From assembly GCA_910589415.1 (NCBI GenBank), contig OU342633.1:5928858-5992857 (forward strand): a stretch of 64,000 nucleotides of DNA, written 5' to 3'. A program made the position numbers and the translations under genes. The notes beneath the pieces were generated by a model that had not been told where the DNA came from, made no database searches, and saw nothing but the letters and a program-made list of their open reading frames with translations. Numbering within the stretch: the stretch's first letter is position 1; each line of letters begins with the position of its first letter. This stretch comes from Malachius bipustulatus. Lineage: Eukaryota > Arthropoda > Insecta > Coleoptera > Melyridae. This document shows positions 30,300 through 42,437 of this stretch, piece after piece.

Positions 30300-30991
30300 G
30301 TAAGTTATGAAAGGATATTATTACCGTATTCCGTTTGTAAGAATATGTCGTATTTCATTTCTAGAATTTGAATTAGATTCTAGAAAGTATGGGTCAATTT
30401 TATTAATTAATTGATAATAATTTTGTATTTATTATTTATGAATATTGTTGAAGACATTGTTGTTAAATTAAAAAAAAAGTGGAACAACGAGGGTGCAGAC
30501 ACTACCGAACACAACTATGCTGGAATTTCACTTCACTTCTACAGACTGTTTCCAATATCTACTTTTAGCTTCACAATAACTGAACAACCTTTTTTATCCT
30601 TTCAAAGAGTTACTCTGTGGTGCTCCAACCACAACTAATTTCCAATCTAAAATAACTAAAGCTACTGCTCCGGCACTCTTATATACACGCTGGACATGGA
30701 TTCTCGACAGCTCTGGATGTTTTACTGGTGGCCCCAGTCGCAGAATATTCTGTCACTTCACAACCACGCGCTTTCGAATATGTGCCAAATTATTCTGGCA
30801 TTCAGGATTAGACTATGACATTCCTGTCCTGACACCCAGAATTCGCGTGAACCAGTAAGCAGCTGACTGTTAATTAGTAAACAAAAATATAATTAACAAA
30901 CATAATCCAAATTAGGTTAAAAACAAAAGTTATTTTAATTTTTTAACGATTTTTAGAGTGGAATTAAAAGTAAAATTATGGTTAATTTCAG
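30300..30991 (+). other. RyR intron holding an LTR-like insertion
   Basis: 692 nt, of which most is the LTR-like sequence 30453-30899. Introns without insertions in this gene are 59-132 nt. Confidence 0.75.
30453..30899 (-). mobile_element. LTR-like promoter fragment, same family as 3984-4568
   Basis: A TATATAAGAG box on the - strand at 30685-30676. Upstream blocks GTGACAGAATATTCTGC and AAAACATCCAGAG, and the downstream block CCACAGAGTAA, follow the order in the 3984-4568 copy. Ends are approximate. Confidence 0.5.
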
Positions 30992-31232
30992 GACTATCTT
31001 AGCTTTAGGTTATCACATTACCATGGATAAGCCACCATCAAGAATTAAAACAGTCCGTTTACCCAACGAGCCATTCATGCAGGGCAACGGTTATAAGCCG
31101 GCTCCTCTTGATCTAAGCGCCATAACTTTAACCCCAAAACTTGAAGAATTGGTGGATCAATTAGCCGAAAACACTCATAATCTCTGGGCTAAAGAAAGAA
31201 TTCAACAGGGTTGGACTTATGGACTTAATGAG
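30992..31232 (+). CDS. RyR: ryanodine receptor exon: RYR repeat 2, first part
   Basis: 241 nt. The first base completes AAG (Lys) from the previous exon, then [39 protein letters not shown], and [20 protein letters not shown], the start of the second RYR repeat. The donor after GAG (31232) is phase 0. The in-frame ATG in the intron upstream is not used. Confidence 0.95.
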
Positions 31233-31311
31233 GTATAACAATATTTAAAAAAAAAAGTATTTTATTTATAAATTTAGTTACACATGTGCAAACAAAACAC
31301 TCGTTTTTTAG

Positions 31312-31674
31312 GACATTGAAATGCTACGTAGTCCTCATCTGGTACCATATCCAAAAGTAGATGAAGCTATAAAAAAAGCAAATCGTGACACAGCATCAGA
31401 GACTGTGCGTACCCTTTTAGTTTACGGTTACAATCTTGATCCTCCGACAGGGGAACAGCATGAAGCTATGCTTGCTGAAGCTAATCGACTGAGACAGCTA
31501 GCATTTAGGACCTACCGAGTAGAGAAAACTTACGCTGTCAGCTCTGGGAAGTGGTACTTTGAGTTTGAGATCCTCACCGCTGGTCCTATGAGAGTTGGTT
31601 GGGCAAGAGCTGATTGCGCACCTGGAAGGATGCTTGGTGCTGATGAATTTACGTGGGCCTTCGACGGATATGTT
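31312..31674 (+). CDS. RyR: ryanodine receptor exon: end of RYR repeat 2, start of SPRY2
   Basis: 363 nt (121 codons), phase 0 at both ends. [20 protein letters not shown] and [14 protein letters not shown] end the second repeat. [33 protein letters not shown] and FTWAFDGYV open the second SPRY domain. The donor is GTT|GTAAGT at 31674/31675. Conserved frame beyond this point belongs to a separate small exon, not to read-through of the 132-nt intron. Confidence 0.95.
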
Positions 31675-31806
31675 GTAAGTTTATCAAATATTTTATTGTT
31701 TGAATTTTTTGTTCTTTTTACAAACATTTGTAAACTTTTCCTTTATTTTTATTTTATTTTTATACTTATTAGAAATGTGATTTGTTTTATGAAATATTAC
31801 AAACAG

Positions 31807-31906
31807 TTGAAAAAAATACATGGCGGTTCTTCAGAACACTTCGGTGTAAAGTACCAACCAGGAAACGTCATTGGATGTTTCCTAGATATCACTGATGGTA
31901 CTATAA
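31807..31906 (+). CDS. RyR: ryanodine receptor alternative exon, version 1 (SPRY2)
   Basis: 100 nt: the acceptor ACAAACAG ends at 31806 and the donor ATAA|GTAAGT is at 31906/31907. It encodes [28 protein letters not shown] and TDGTI plus one base. It is a paralogue of 42338-42437, with the same length and the same entry and exit phases. Insect RyR genes are known to use a mutually exclusive exon pair at this point of SPRY2. 100 is not a multiple of three, so only one version can be used at a time. Confidence 0.9.
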
Positions 31907-32222
31907 GTAAGTCTGAACTGTCGAATCTTTTGTGAAAAATCATCAGTTATTTTTGTATTCTCGTTAAAATGTCTATAATTTTTTAACGTTGTTTTTCTAT
32001 GATTGTTTAAATAACCCTTAAACGATTAAATAATCTAATTCAAATCTAACCCCAAATTTCTTATTTCTACAGCTAGAATAATCTTTTCAGTTTGAATTTT
32101 TCCCAGAAACAAAAACTGACATTTAAGTAGGTACTACCTATCTACCAGGAAAAAGCTTGCAATAAAATTTCACACAAGGTTAGATTTGATTTATCTTAAA
32201 TACAGATTAACTTATTTAATTC
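31907..32222 (+). other. RyR intron, unique part
   Basis: Start of the 10.4-kb intron between the two alternative exons; no feature seen. Confidence 0.5.
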
Positions 32223-32870
32223 ATATACAGGGTGATTGGAAGCAGACAGACATTTGTACACATTGTGATAAAATGGTTAGGGAGTAATGAGAACCAAAAA
32301 TGGGACCTACATATTTTAAAGATCTTCCTGCTTTCCTATCTTCCTACAGTGTCCCAAAAATATGAAACATATCAAAGTTTTTTTTTTTTTAATGGCATGC
32401 TTTTATGTTATTGCATTTTTGGATTGTCTAAGAAGAAACAATAAGAATAGTTTTTACAGTTGATGTTTAAATTGAGAAGTTTTTGAGTTACTAAGAAGTG
32501 AAAATCGCAATTTTCTAAGTTCAAGGAACTGTACAACGAAAACGGCTCAAGATAAAGGAAAACGGCTTACATGTTACTATTTTAACTTTTCATGTACTAT
32601 CCTGTGATGTATATGAAATGTTTATAGAGAGTGAGAAGAAATCTGAAATTTCTCAGCGCGTCGCTAAATTAAAAAAAAAACAGAAAGAGTAGAAATGTTT
32701 CTCTACATTATATAATATAACTTTGATAAAAAAATAACTTTGATATGTTAATATTTTTGGGACACTCTAACGAGCCTGTATCCTTTTCAAAAACAAAATT
32801 TTCCTAAAATCAAGCGACAGCCTTAATCCTCCGTCCCATATATCGTGAATAACGCTCTATATCACAAAGT
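32223..32870. mobile_element. truncated foldback element, left-arm orientation
   Basis: Begins at TATACAGGGTG and carries the + orientation arm of the 6203-7104 family: GTGTCCCAAAAATATGA, TTGCATTTTTGGATTGTCTAAG, AAGTGAAAATCGCAATTTTC, GAACTGTACAACGAAAACGG. A shortened right side ends at CGTGAATAACGCTCTATA, matching the end at 55252. Much of the inverse arm is lost. Confidence 0.75.
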
Positions 32871-34055
32871 TAAGTTTTCTTTTTTAAAAAAATTCCTAAA
32901 ATTTGAGAATTGTATGAAAATGAGTCGCTTCTTCGAGATATTTTTCAATAATTCCTCATCATTTGAAAAAGTTCAAAAGCCAACCTTATTTTGTATGCTA
33001 ACTTCAATTTTATTTTTAACCTAGTCAAGTTTTCAACATGCAATTAATGTTTCTTGCAAAGCTTGACTTGTTTTGAAATTTTTTAATACAACCGATCGTT
33101 TTTATTTATAATATTGCCTTGGAAGTTATTTGGAAAATCGCAGTGTTCATTTAAGCACCAAACTAGTAGGTTTGTCTTACTTCAGTTTTTTACAGTTCTC
33201 GCATGTTTTGATTATTAGGTACTTTTAATTAATTGTTGCTTGAAATAGGTTTCTGAATCCGGATTATAATTTTTAGCCTGATGCTATAAATCACCCTGTA
33301 TTGTTAATGTGAAGGTTATGGCTCGTCTTGCGCATTAGAAAAGTGTTCTTAACAGAATCGAAGGTTTTCTTATATGTACCTATAAGCCGTTCACTTACTA
33401 TTGACGAAGTAGGTGGGCATGTTAAGGTGGCAGAAATCACTCCGTAAAAATGCTTTCATGTATTTATGGAAATTAGGTTAGATAAATATTTCGCAAATTT
33501 CTCTTAGCATGACAATGAGCAAAATTTTTCAAATTTTGAAATTTTGATTTTTTAGAAACTTTAGATTTTGAAACATTTGGCCTTATAATATGCAAAATCA
33601 TAAGTTTAGGTGAGGAAATCAGAAATCTGTAATGATATAATAAATTGGCGTTTAAAAAATATCAATGATGGAGGGCTAATAATGCTATAAAAACCTGCTG
33701 CAGTCTTTCCTCTACCACAATGGTTGGCCCAGCAAGAACAGCTGGGAACAGCAGGAACAGTACGGCTTCCTACCAGAAAGACTGGCACAAGCGTCGGCCT
33801 TGAGCTTTCCAAAATTAGATACTCAATAGGAGTAAGAAAACAGCGCCTCACAGTAATGATGACAACAGTAGCCGCAAAATGTTGGACACAAAAACTCAGA
33901 ATATACCGGACGACTTAAGTTATCTCTTCACCGTTGCTAACTTCGTTATTATTGGAACTAGAAAGTCTAGAAAGAACTAGAAATTAGCAAACTAGTTGCA
34001 TTTTTTTTTTAGTGATTACAACAAACTGTGAAAACAGAAAAACAATTGATGCCAA
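32871..34055. other. intronic sequence, no gene supported
   Basis: AT-rich. A 64-codon ORF at 33724-33918 (MAQQEQLGTAGTVRL...) lies in a more GC-rich patch but has no recognisable domain or splice context. Confidence 0.45.
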
Positions 34056-34953
34056 TATACAGTGTGACCCATTTGTTCTTGAAACACCCTGTAGAATCTT
34101 AATTTATGGTGCGATTAAAAAAAAAATCTTTTAAATCATAGAGCTTGATAAACTATATTTTGGGAGCAAAAAGCGTCTCATTCCTACAAAATCCAGGGCC
34201 TACTAGATCAGTGTTTACTTGTAAAATCTCAAAAATTCATATTAGCGATTTTTTTAGAAAAAAACTGGGCACGCCACGGGATTCACCAGCCCTCAAAACG
34301 GTACTGTACTAAATTTTATTGAAAATGTCTGTGGAGTTTAAAGTTTAATTAAAAATGTGGAGTAAAAAGGATCTTGTAGTTATTTTAGAAATTCATAATA
34401 ATACTCCGAATTTTCATAAATTAATTTGAAAAAGGTCAAAAGCTATCATAAGTAAAAATTAAAATTAAAAAAAAGACAAAAAAAGTAAAATTAAAAATTA
34501 AAAAAAATAAAAAAAAATAAATAAATAAAAAATTATAATTAAAAAATTAAAGTACCTACATTATCACCAACTAGACGTACAATTTCTATTTTGTCTCTCT
34601 TGACCTTTTCAAATAAATTAATGAAAATTCGGAGTTCTATTATGAATTTCTAAAATAACTGCAAGATCCTTATTACTCTGACATTTCCAAGAAAATTTAG
34701 TACAGTACCGTTTTGAGGGCTGGTGAATCCAGTAGCGTGCACAGTTTTTTTTATAAAAAAATCGCTAATATGAATTTTTGAGATTTTACAAGTAAACACT
34801 GATCTAGCAGGCCTTGGATTTTGTAGGAATGAGACGCTTTTTGCTCCCAAAATATAGTTTATCAAGCTCTATGATTTAAAAGGAATTTCTTTAAAATCGC
34901 ACCATAAATTAAGATTCTATAGGGTGTTTCAAGAACAAATGGGTCACACTGTA
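34056..34953. mobile_element. foldback element
   Basis: TATACAGTGTGACCCATTTG at 34056 and its inverse CAAATGGGTCACACTGTA ending 34953. Arms of about 300 bp include GCAAAAAGCGTCTCATTCC, GATCAGTGTTTACTTG and CCAGCCCTCAAAACGGTAC with their complements. The A-rich centre is near 34500. Confidence 0.92.
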
Positions 34954-36059
34954 GATGTAAATATAATAAGTAGAATGAATGCATATGGCAACTATGTCCT
35001 GTTCGTTGTCATAAAACTTTAACCTCATGAAAAATAGCCGTAACCTAAATCCAGCAAATGATGGACAGCAGTTATACCCAGTGATTTCTATCACCCTGCA
35101 CAAATGCCTAATTTACAAAAAATGCGTGAACGATGTGTATATTACATAAATTTTAAAGATGATTCTATTTCAGACAAACAAATAACTAAAGAAGTAAATT
35201 TCACAGAACAAAATTATTTCAAGCTACAGTAGAACCTTTGTTAACCTAGCTCCAATGATCAGTGTCAATATGTCAATAAATTTAGAGTGATCACTTTTAT
35301 CTGAAATCATTGTTTGTGCTACGCCATTGTAGCAAAATATACAGGGACGTAAGTAATATACTTCTGTTTACTAAACAGGATATCCTATGGTAGATGTAAA
35401 CGTGGAAATTTGGGAAACATTGCATGACGGAAATCTGAAAATTTGTGTTCAAAGGTTCTTCGTGAGGATAAATCTAAAAAAATTATGATTAATGAAAGTG
35501 GCCATTTTTTATTCCTTTTATAGTTTGAATTTTTTGTACTTTGAATTGATTAATTTTTGACGTCACATTTAACATCAATCAAATGTAAAGTTAATTTTTA
35601 TATTTTGCTTTATTTTTGTTAGATTTCGTTGACACTTTTTTAACTTATTTCCCATAATATAAAGTCAATTGCTAAATTCAACAGCAATGGGGAAAGTGAA
35701 GCTCCTTGTAAAACTCTTTTTTTTAAGAATGTTGTTTTAGTGATATTTCCATTAGTAATAATTATACAAGCAAAATTAGTTTCTTGGAATGAGCAAATAA
35801 TGTAATATTGCTAATATCCCTTGAGCGGTAAATTGGTGCAGATTGGAGAGAAAGAATTTATAGCTTATGGCCTATAAAATCAAAAGGTTTTGTTTGTTAT
35901 CTCCAAGAATAATGCAGGGTAGGGTGTTTTTTAAGTTGATACTTTATTTTTAACCATGTATACCTACCTAGATTGAATTAAAATAAATGATTTTTTTTAA
36001 ATAACTTTTTTTGAAAAGTCAAAAAAGGAGATACAGGGTGTTGAAAAAAAAATGTTTTC
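34954..36059. other. intronic sequence, no gene
   Basis: Contains single foldback-like ends (GGGTAGGGTGTTTTTTAAGTTGA near 35920, whose inverse lies near 39738-39754), suggesting decayed or very large inverted repeats. No coding signal. Confidence 0.45.
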
Positions 36060-36745
36060 ACTGCATAACTTAAACAATTTCTCAATTGTTTTAATTTTAT
36101 ACAAAGATATTTTTTATTATAATAATTTAGAGCACTTAAAACAAAGAAAAACACGGGTAAAAATCATCAACGGAAGATACAGGGTATATGACCCACTTTT
36201 TGCTCAACAACTTCTACGCCTATGGACTTACAAGACTTGCCTTATCAAAAATGAATTCCCTGGAGTTTTCTTATAAAAAAAGGTTACTTATGAATATTGG
36301 AAATTCTTAATTATTTTTAAGTAAATTGAGACTTTTTAAAATTAAACTTTTAAAAATCATTTATTTAGGTATACAAAATCACATATTTATTTAATTATTA
36401 TTTTATATCCAAATATACCGATTAATATTAAAAAAAAATGAGTTTATTTTTGCGGTATGATAAAGTTTAGACTCAACTTACATAAAAACTATGGGGAATT
36501 TCAATTATTCATAAGTACGCATTTTTGTAAGAAAGCTCCGGGGAATTCATTTTTGATAAGGCTAGTCTTGTAGGTCCATGGCTGTAGAAGTTGTTGAGCG
36601 AAAAAGGGGTCATGTACCCTGTATCTGCGTCACTGATGAATTTTTTCACTCGTGTTTCTGTTCGTTTTATGTGCTCGATATTATAATAAATAAAGAATCT
36701 CTTGGTATAAAATTAAAATATCGAGAAATGCCAAAGTTATGCGCA
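36060..36745. mobile_element. foldback element
   Basis: GCATAACTTAAACAATTTCTC on the left pairs with the inverse ending ATGCCAAAGTTATGCGC at 36745. The arms continue through ATACAGGGTATATGACCC, CAACAACTTCTACGCC and AAAATGAATTCCC, with complements in order at 36540-36630. The centre is near 36400. Confidence 0.85.
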
Positions 36746-38175
36746 AGGGCGAAACAAGGATTTTTTCTAGGGGGGGGGGGGCAGTGGTGGCTCAGAATAT
36801 TAATGCATAAGGCAAAGCGGATCTTTAAAAATATGTGAATATAGAAGGGGGGTTCCTCCCAAAACAGCACCGCAGGCAAACAAATTTTTTTTTGTTTGTT
36901 AAAGGTCACGCAATTTCCCAGTACTTGAATAAATATATTCTCATTATGAAATAAGAATTAAATTGTTTTTGTCATCTTTCCCTAAAATTCATTTTTACCT
37001 TCGCTAAAAAGGGTTAATTTATTTTATTTTTGGGACAATTCAAAAGTCGTTCTTGTCGTCATCGTTCCACCTCGAAAAAGGAGTTTTCAGTGAAACATAA
37101 ACAGAGTCAGGCGTGGGAAATGGTAATTATAAGCCTCCGTTTAGGAATTTCAACAGAGGGCTGTTATTTGCTCTATATCGGCCTTGTAACAGTTAATAAG
37201 TATTATTATTTGTTTCTACTAAAAATTGGATTTTCATTTATGAAAAATATTCAGGATATTGCAAAAAAGCAAAATTATTAATTATCAAATCGTCAGTAAA
37301 CAGGATCTGTCGCGAATGGTTTAAACTGCCACTTTATTTGAGGTCTTTGGAGGTTTGTCCCAGTTTAAATATCAAATTGGCAATGCTGTTGTGCTTTTAT
37401 TGTTAGGGAATTTATTTGTAATAAATTTATTTAATTTATAGCTAATGTTTTCTCTTTCCAATGAGCCTAACAAGAACCCCCCACCCCTCTCCGTTCGCCC
37501 GCAATAAAGCCTAGACTTTGCCGGTTCGTTGTGCCCTTATTTATGGTCGGATCGGGTTCAAGTGGGGCTCAAATCAAAGATTAAAAAAATGCCGTTCAGT
37601 GGTGAAAAAAAAAAATTCCCCACCCCCTTCCTTCACCCCCAAAAACGCGAGAAAAAAAAGGACTTTTTTTTAATTGTGCGCGCATTTATTTTGCGAAAAT
37701 AAATTTTCGCAAATTTTTTTCATAAATTTTTTAAATAAATAAAATATTTTTTTTTGCCATGACTACCGGGTAGTAGATAAAAAAACGAAAAAAATGAGCG
37801 GTGGCTGGTCTCTGTAGGTCAATAAATAAACTTTTTACGAGCGTTTCCGTATTTTTCTTCTTACCCCCATATCTCTCCTCCTAATTGGCCCACCACCCCC
37901 TCCCTCCGGCCCGTCAGAGTACTCGGTGGCACCCTTCCTCTCGCAAAAAATTGACGCCCTAACTCCACCACCTGCCGAGCAAAAGTCAGTTAAATTTTTA
38001 TTCATTTTTACCCTTAATATCGCAATATTTCGCGAACCAGTTGAGCTAAAGGGTTCAGGTCGGAACGAACTTCCGTGTTGATACTTTGCATATTCAGTCT
38101 GTTTGAGAAAATCTGTTGTTTATGTAAAATTAATTCGTTAAAAAAACTTTTTGTACTCATACCTTTGGGTAGGAA
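36746..38175. other. intronic sequence with homopolymer tracts, no gene
   Basis: Includes a G12 run near 36770 and C-rich text near 37470-37980. The short ORFs have no recognisable content. Confidence 0.45.
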
Positions 38176-39245
38176 TACAGTGTGTGTCACAGGCATGGTA
38201 CACCCCCTTTTTTTTTCTTTTTTTTTGAGATAATTTTTTGAAATTTGGTACGTCGCATATTCTCGATAGAGCGCACTTTTTAGCAGAAAATTGAATTTTT
38301 TTCCACATCCAGTTTTTCCGGAATTGTTACCAACTTTTTATTTTTAAATGGGACACCCTATATATTATTATATTTTTGGATTCTATACATTTATACGAAT
38401 CCAACAATACCACATAATTACCATTTTAAATGTCAAATTTGTTTTTATTTAATTTTTTATTTCTCAATTATAGTGTGCCTATATAATGACTATTTCGTTT
38501 TACTCCAATTGGATCATCTAGGCAGCCAATATTATAAAGGCTCATTACGTTAACTGGCAGATTTCTGTGCTCATTTTTGAAGCTAATATCGCCGTAATGT
38601 GACTTTTATTAACATTTTTGGAATTACTTTTATGTCAAGAATAGATAAATTTAAAAAATTTCCACTTAGACCCGATACCTTCTTCAGAAATGGCCACAGA
38701 AATCTGCCCGTTAACTTAATGAGCCTTTATAATACCCGCTGTCTAATGCTAGAAAAATCGAATTTTTGTTCAAAGTACTAAATTAAGTGATTTATGGATA
38801 AATTATGCGCACCGGAATGATTTTTTGAGCTGAATTCATTTTTTTCAAATGGTACCATATTGGTGCCGAGGTACCTTCTACTAGTACTCTTAATAAGGGA
38901 CATTTTGGTGTACCCATTTTGCATCTGTGACGAACACAACTGAAGTCATGGCACACTATAATTGAGAAATAAAAAATTAAATAAAAACAAATTTGACATT
39001 TAAAATGGTACTTATGTGGTATTGTTTGGATTCGTACAAATGTATAGAATTCAAAAATATAATAATATATAGGGTGTGCCATTTAAAAATAAAAAGTTGG
39101 TAACATTTCCGGAAAAACAGGATGTGGGAAAAAATTCAATTTTCTGCTAAAAAGTGCGCTCTATCGAGAATATGCGACGTACCAAATTTCAAAAAATTAT
39201 CTCAAAAAAAAAGGGGGTGTACCATGCCTGTGACACACACTGTAT
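38176..39245. mobile_element. foldback element
   Basis: ACAGTGTGTGTCACAGGCATGG and its inverse ending CACACACTGTA delimit 1.07 kb. Arms of over 400 bp include GGTACGTCGCATATTCTCG, AGAAAATTGAATTTTTTTCC and AATGGGACACCCTATATATT with complements. The central part carries CGTTAACTGGCAGATTTC and its inverse. Related centre text recurs at 39968-40222. Confidence 0.92.
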
Positions 39246-39967
39246 GTTGTGAATTATGATTTCTGTTTAAAATATGAACAATTTTTAAACGTTCTTCTCA
39301 ACCAGAAGTAAAGAGGATTATCAAGATAGAAGGAGGGGTGAAGACAACGGGATTTGATGTATATTGATAAAAGTCATCAGTAATAACAATAATTATTATT
39401 ATTATTTAAAGAAAAAAATAATAAAATGGCTATGAATACACCAAAGAGCACTGAGTGAGCCAGATTTTGAACCACCGCTGCCGATTAAGACATCAAAAAT
39501 CAAACTTTGTAACGTGAAAGTAATTATGTACAAATAGGCCATACCTATAGGTACTACACACAGTCATAATTCCATAATCGAAGTTCGCCCTTTACTTTGA
39601 AATTCGGTGAACTTGGAAAGTCGGGTTTCAATATAACATTTTATCTGGGGTGGGCCGGGCCCGCCTGACTCCACCCCCCTTTTGCTAGCCCTTGGTTATG
39701 CGGCGAAAACTGAAATTTTTTTATCATAAAGTATCAACTTGAAAAACACCCTATATAACTAAATTGTTTCTAAATTTCTTTGCGTATTGTAAAACTCCAT
39801 TTACTATTATTAAGGAATTTATGTGGCAATCTGACATTGATGTAAATCCTCGCTGAAAAGATGAAAGGATCATATAACTGACATCTTTGAGTCTTTTGTC
39901 TTTTGTTTCAGTTACTCTTCTTCAGTCTCCAATGAGTTGGATCGCTTTTATCTTCAGATTTGTTATA
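39246..39967. other. intronic sequence, no gene
   Basis: A short AAT run near 39390 and a possible decayed foldback end (AACACCCTATATA at 39745-39757). Nothing coding. Confidence 0.45.
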
Positions 39968-40222
39968 AATGATCAAATTATCATATTAACAGCCAGTATT
40001 GTAAAGGCTCATTTAGTTAACAGGCAGATTTCTGGGGCCGTTTCTAGAAAAGGTATCGACCTTATGTGAAAAATAGACCATTTTAGTGCTTCTTGGTATG
40101 AACGTGATTACGAAAATGTTAACAAAAATAGTTTGAAGTTGATATTAGCTTTAAAAATGGTATCAGAAATCTGCCCGGTAGCTTAATGGGTCTTTATAAA
40201 CCTGGCTGTAAGTGATCAAATA
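39968..40222. mobile_element. small foldback element
   Basis: TTAACAGCCAGTATTGTAAAGG, GTTAACAGGCAGATTTCTG on the left; CAGAAATCTGCCCGGTAGC and TTATAAACCTGGCTG on the right. This is the same motif set as the centre of 38176-39245. Confidence 0.7.
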
Positions 40223-42337
40223 TCAAATCTTAACATTAATTTAGAAATTGCACTAATAGAGGTTAATTTTTTATTTTCTGATATAACTGGATCAAATTTG
40301 ATTTTATTTAAATTGGGCTGCAGCTTTCTTATTAGTGTTATTTTGTTTGTAATATTTGATTAGGTAGAAACAATAAAACTATGATATGCACTCAGGTGCA
40401 AATAAAATGGGCCACGTAGTATTTTTTGAAAATCGAGTATATTTTTTTAAATATTTTGGCTTTCAAGTTACACTTTTGATTTTTTTATTGATAAAGGTCT
40501 TCCCCCGGAACGATTCAAGACACAATATGATACTTATTCTCGTTTTAATAAACAATAAACATAACTCAGAAACATAATTATGTCACTTAACTTTAGTCTA
40601 ATATCAATAACAACAAGCTGACCTGACCTGACCTGACCTAGCAACTGAAAAATGATAAACAATTGCAAAACACAAGCAATTTTTGCGAATTGAATGAATA
40701 ATGAAACGTGAAACGATTGAATTTCAATGTTCTAACGCTGTTCATTTAAAATTAGAATAATTATCATTCTTTTTTTATGATCCAGGAGACTTATCAAAAG
40801 TGTTACAGTAGAAGCCTAAATATTCCAAGTAAATAACAAAATTTTATATTCCAAAAATTAAAAAATAAATATAAGATTTAGTATGGCCCAGTTTTTTTGC
40901 ACCTTATTAGTATATTTTCATCCCCATCAGACTTGATTTACTATCCGCACAATTTTCAGATTTTGTTCATGAATACTTTCCCATTCCCATTATTATATTA
41001 TGACTAACGCAAACTCGTTGCTGGATAGCTTGTACATTACATGCAGGATTCAAGAGTTGAGTCATTCATCTTTTTGTATGAGCTGATGAATCATTGCCAT
41101 ACACAGATTTCTAGTTTGGAGGGGAGATAAAAGACGTTTGGTCTTTATCTTTGCCAGTTCTGAGAATTTAATTTAATTTAAGAGTTTCAGTCTGAGAATA
41201 TCTTGTGAATTTTAACTCCCTTTTATTAAGGGCTACTTAAATTTCAAGAGTTTTAACTCCTGTAAAAATGAAATTATACACTCGATACTCAGTAATCCCT
41301 ATTTGTTGCTTACAGAGCTCCTTTCAAATTGAAAAAATTAATTGAAAAGACAAAGAAATATGTATTTTTAACAGTGTGCTTTGATTTTGGATTGACTTTC
41401 AAGTGACTTTCAAATGTAACCCCTGTAACAAGGTTAGGGTCATAACTGGATATTTTTTTAAGACCCACAACTTTCACTAAGAACATGCAAGTTGAGCTCT
41501 GTCTCACATATTAGGGATTCAATTAAATACAAAACCTTACCCTAAGTAGATCAAGACTTTTCATTTTCTGGATCAATACTAGGTAGCCCCATTAAAAAAA
41601 AAACACTTTGATCTTAAAATAACCTTCAAATTTGACCCCTGGGTCAAGGTCACCAATGACCCTCTATCGACCTCACAATTTTTGGTTGAAACATTTCCCG
41701 CTATTCACCACACCTTTAGAGTTATTCTTGTGGATCTATTAAAATGAGCCACCCTGTATTTATTTATCTCGTCTTTGTTTGAAATTATTCTTGAGCACTC
41801 TAAACTATCCGTTTGTAAACTTAGTGAAGCAAAACAAAAAAACAACAAGAACAAAATTCCATTAAAATTGACATAACTTGAACATAACATAACTTCACTA
41901 AAATGTTAATTTACTGTTAAAGAGTCGAATTTTCAAAATATTTGTCACTGCTCGCATATTGAATTTGACTGAGAAATTTTCAGATGCAATAATAATTTCA
42001 TGAGCAACAATAACTAGATTTTAAGTAGTTTTTAAACTTTTAAACTAGGTACTAAAAACTGCAACTTTTACTACTAAAATTTTAAATTTTAGTAGTAGGT
42101 ATGGTATTGGCTTTGTAACAAATGTCAGTCCAAAATTTAAATTATAAAATTATATTTCTTGAGATTCTAGTATCAAATATAATTGAAAATTTAAGAAAAT
42201 GTTTGAGTGTTCACTATAATAGCTTGGATAACTGGGTTCTTCTGTGCCTAATGTACGATGCAGATAAAATACATTGTTTAAAATTAATCAAGCCAGGACA
42301 TACAGTTTGAAAAACTATCACTGTATTTAACTTATAG
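40223..42337. other. intronic sequence, no gene
   Basis: A four-unit CTGAC run near 40618. GAGCCACCCTGTATT at 41746 is a lone foldback-type end. No supported ORF. Confidence 0.5.
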
Positions 42338-42437
42338 GAGGAAAAAGTGTTTTCCAACTCTGCTGAATCCTTTGGAAAACAGTGGCAAGTCGGAGATGTT
42401 GTGGGTGCATTTTTAGATTTAATTGATCGTACTATAA
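42338..42437 (+). CDS. RyR: ryanodine receptor alternative exon, version 2 (SPRY2)
   Basis: 100 nt: the acceptor TTATAG ends at 42337 and the donor ATAA|GTAAGG is at 42437/42438. It encodes EEKVFSNSAESFGKQWQVG and DVVGAFLDLIDRTI plus one base, in the same phase as 31807-31906. From memory of insect RyR proteins, this version is close to the common isoform (EEKV...AESFGKQW). It is 10.4 kb from the first version and 18.1 kb from the next constitutive exon. It is too short to show as an ORF. Confidence 0.9.

Noticed and set aside
29797..30303. 168-codon ORF taken as one exon
   Set aside because: The first 28 codons are intron; the acceptor TTTTCTAG at 29872-29879 and phase from 29036 place the exon start at 29880.
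31321..31935. 204-codon ORF reading through to version 1 of the alternative exon
   Set aside because: It includes a 132-nt AT-rich intron with consensus GTAAGT and AAACAG sites that happens to be open.
33724..33918. 64-codon ORF MAQQEQLGTAGTV...
   Set aside because: No recognisable motif, no splice context, and no second fragment nearby.
40616..40640. CTGAC tandem run as a possible regulatory site
   Set aside because: Only about four units of a simple repeat with no flanking structure.
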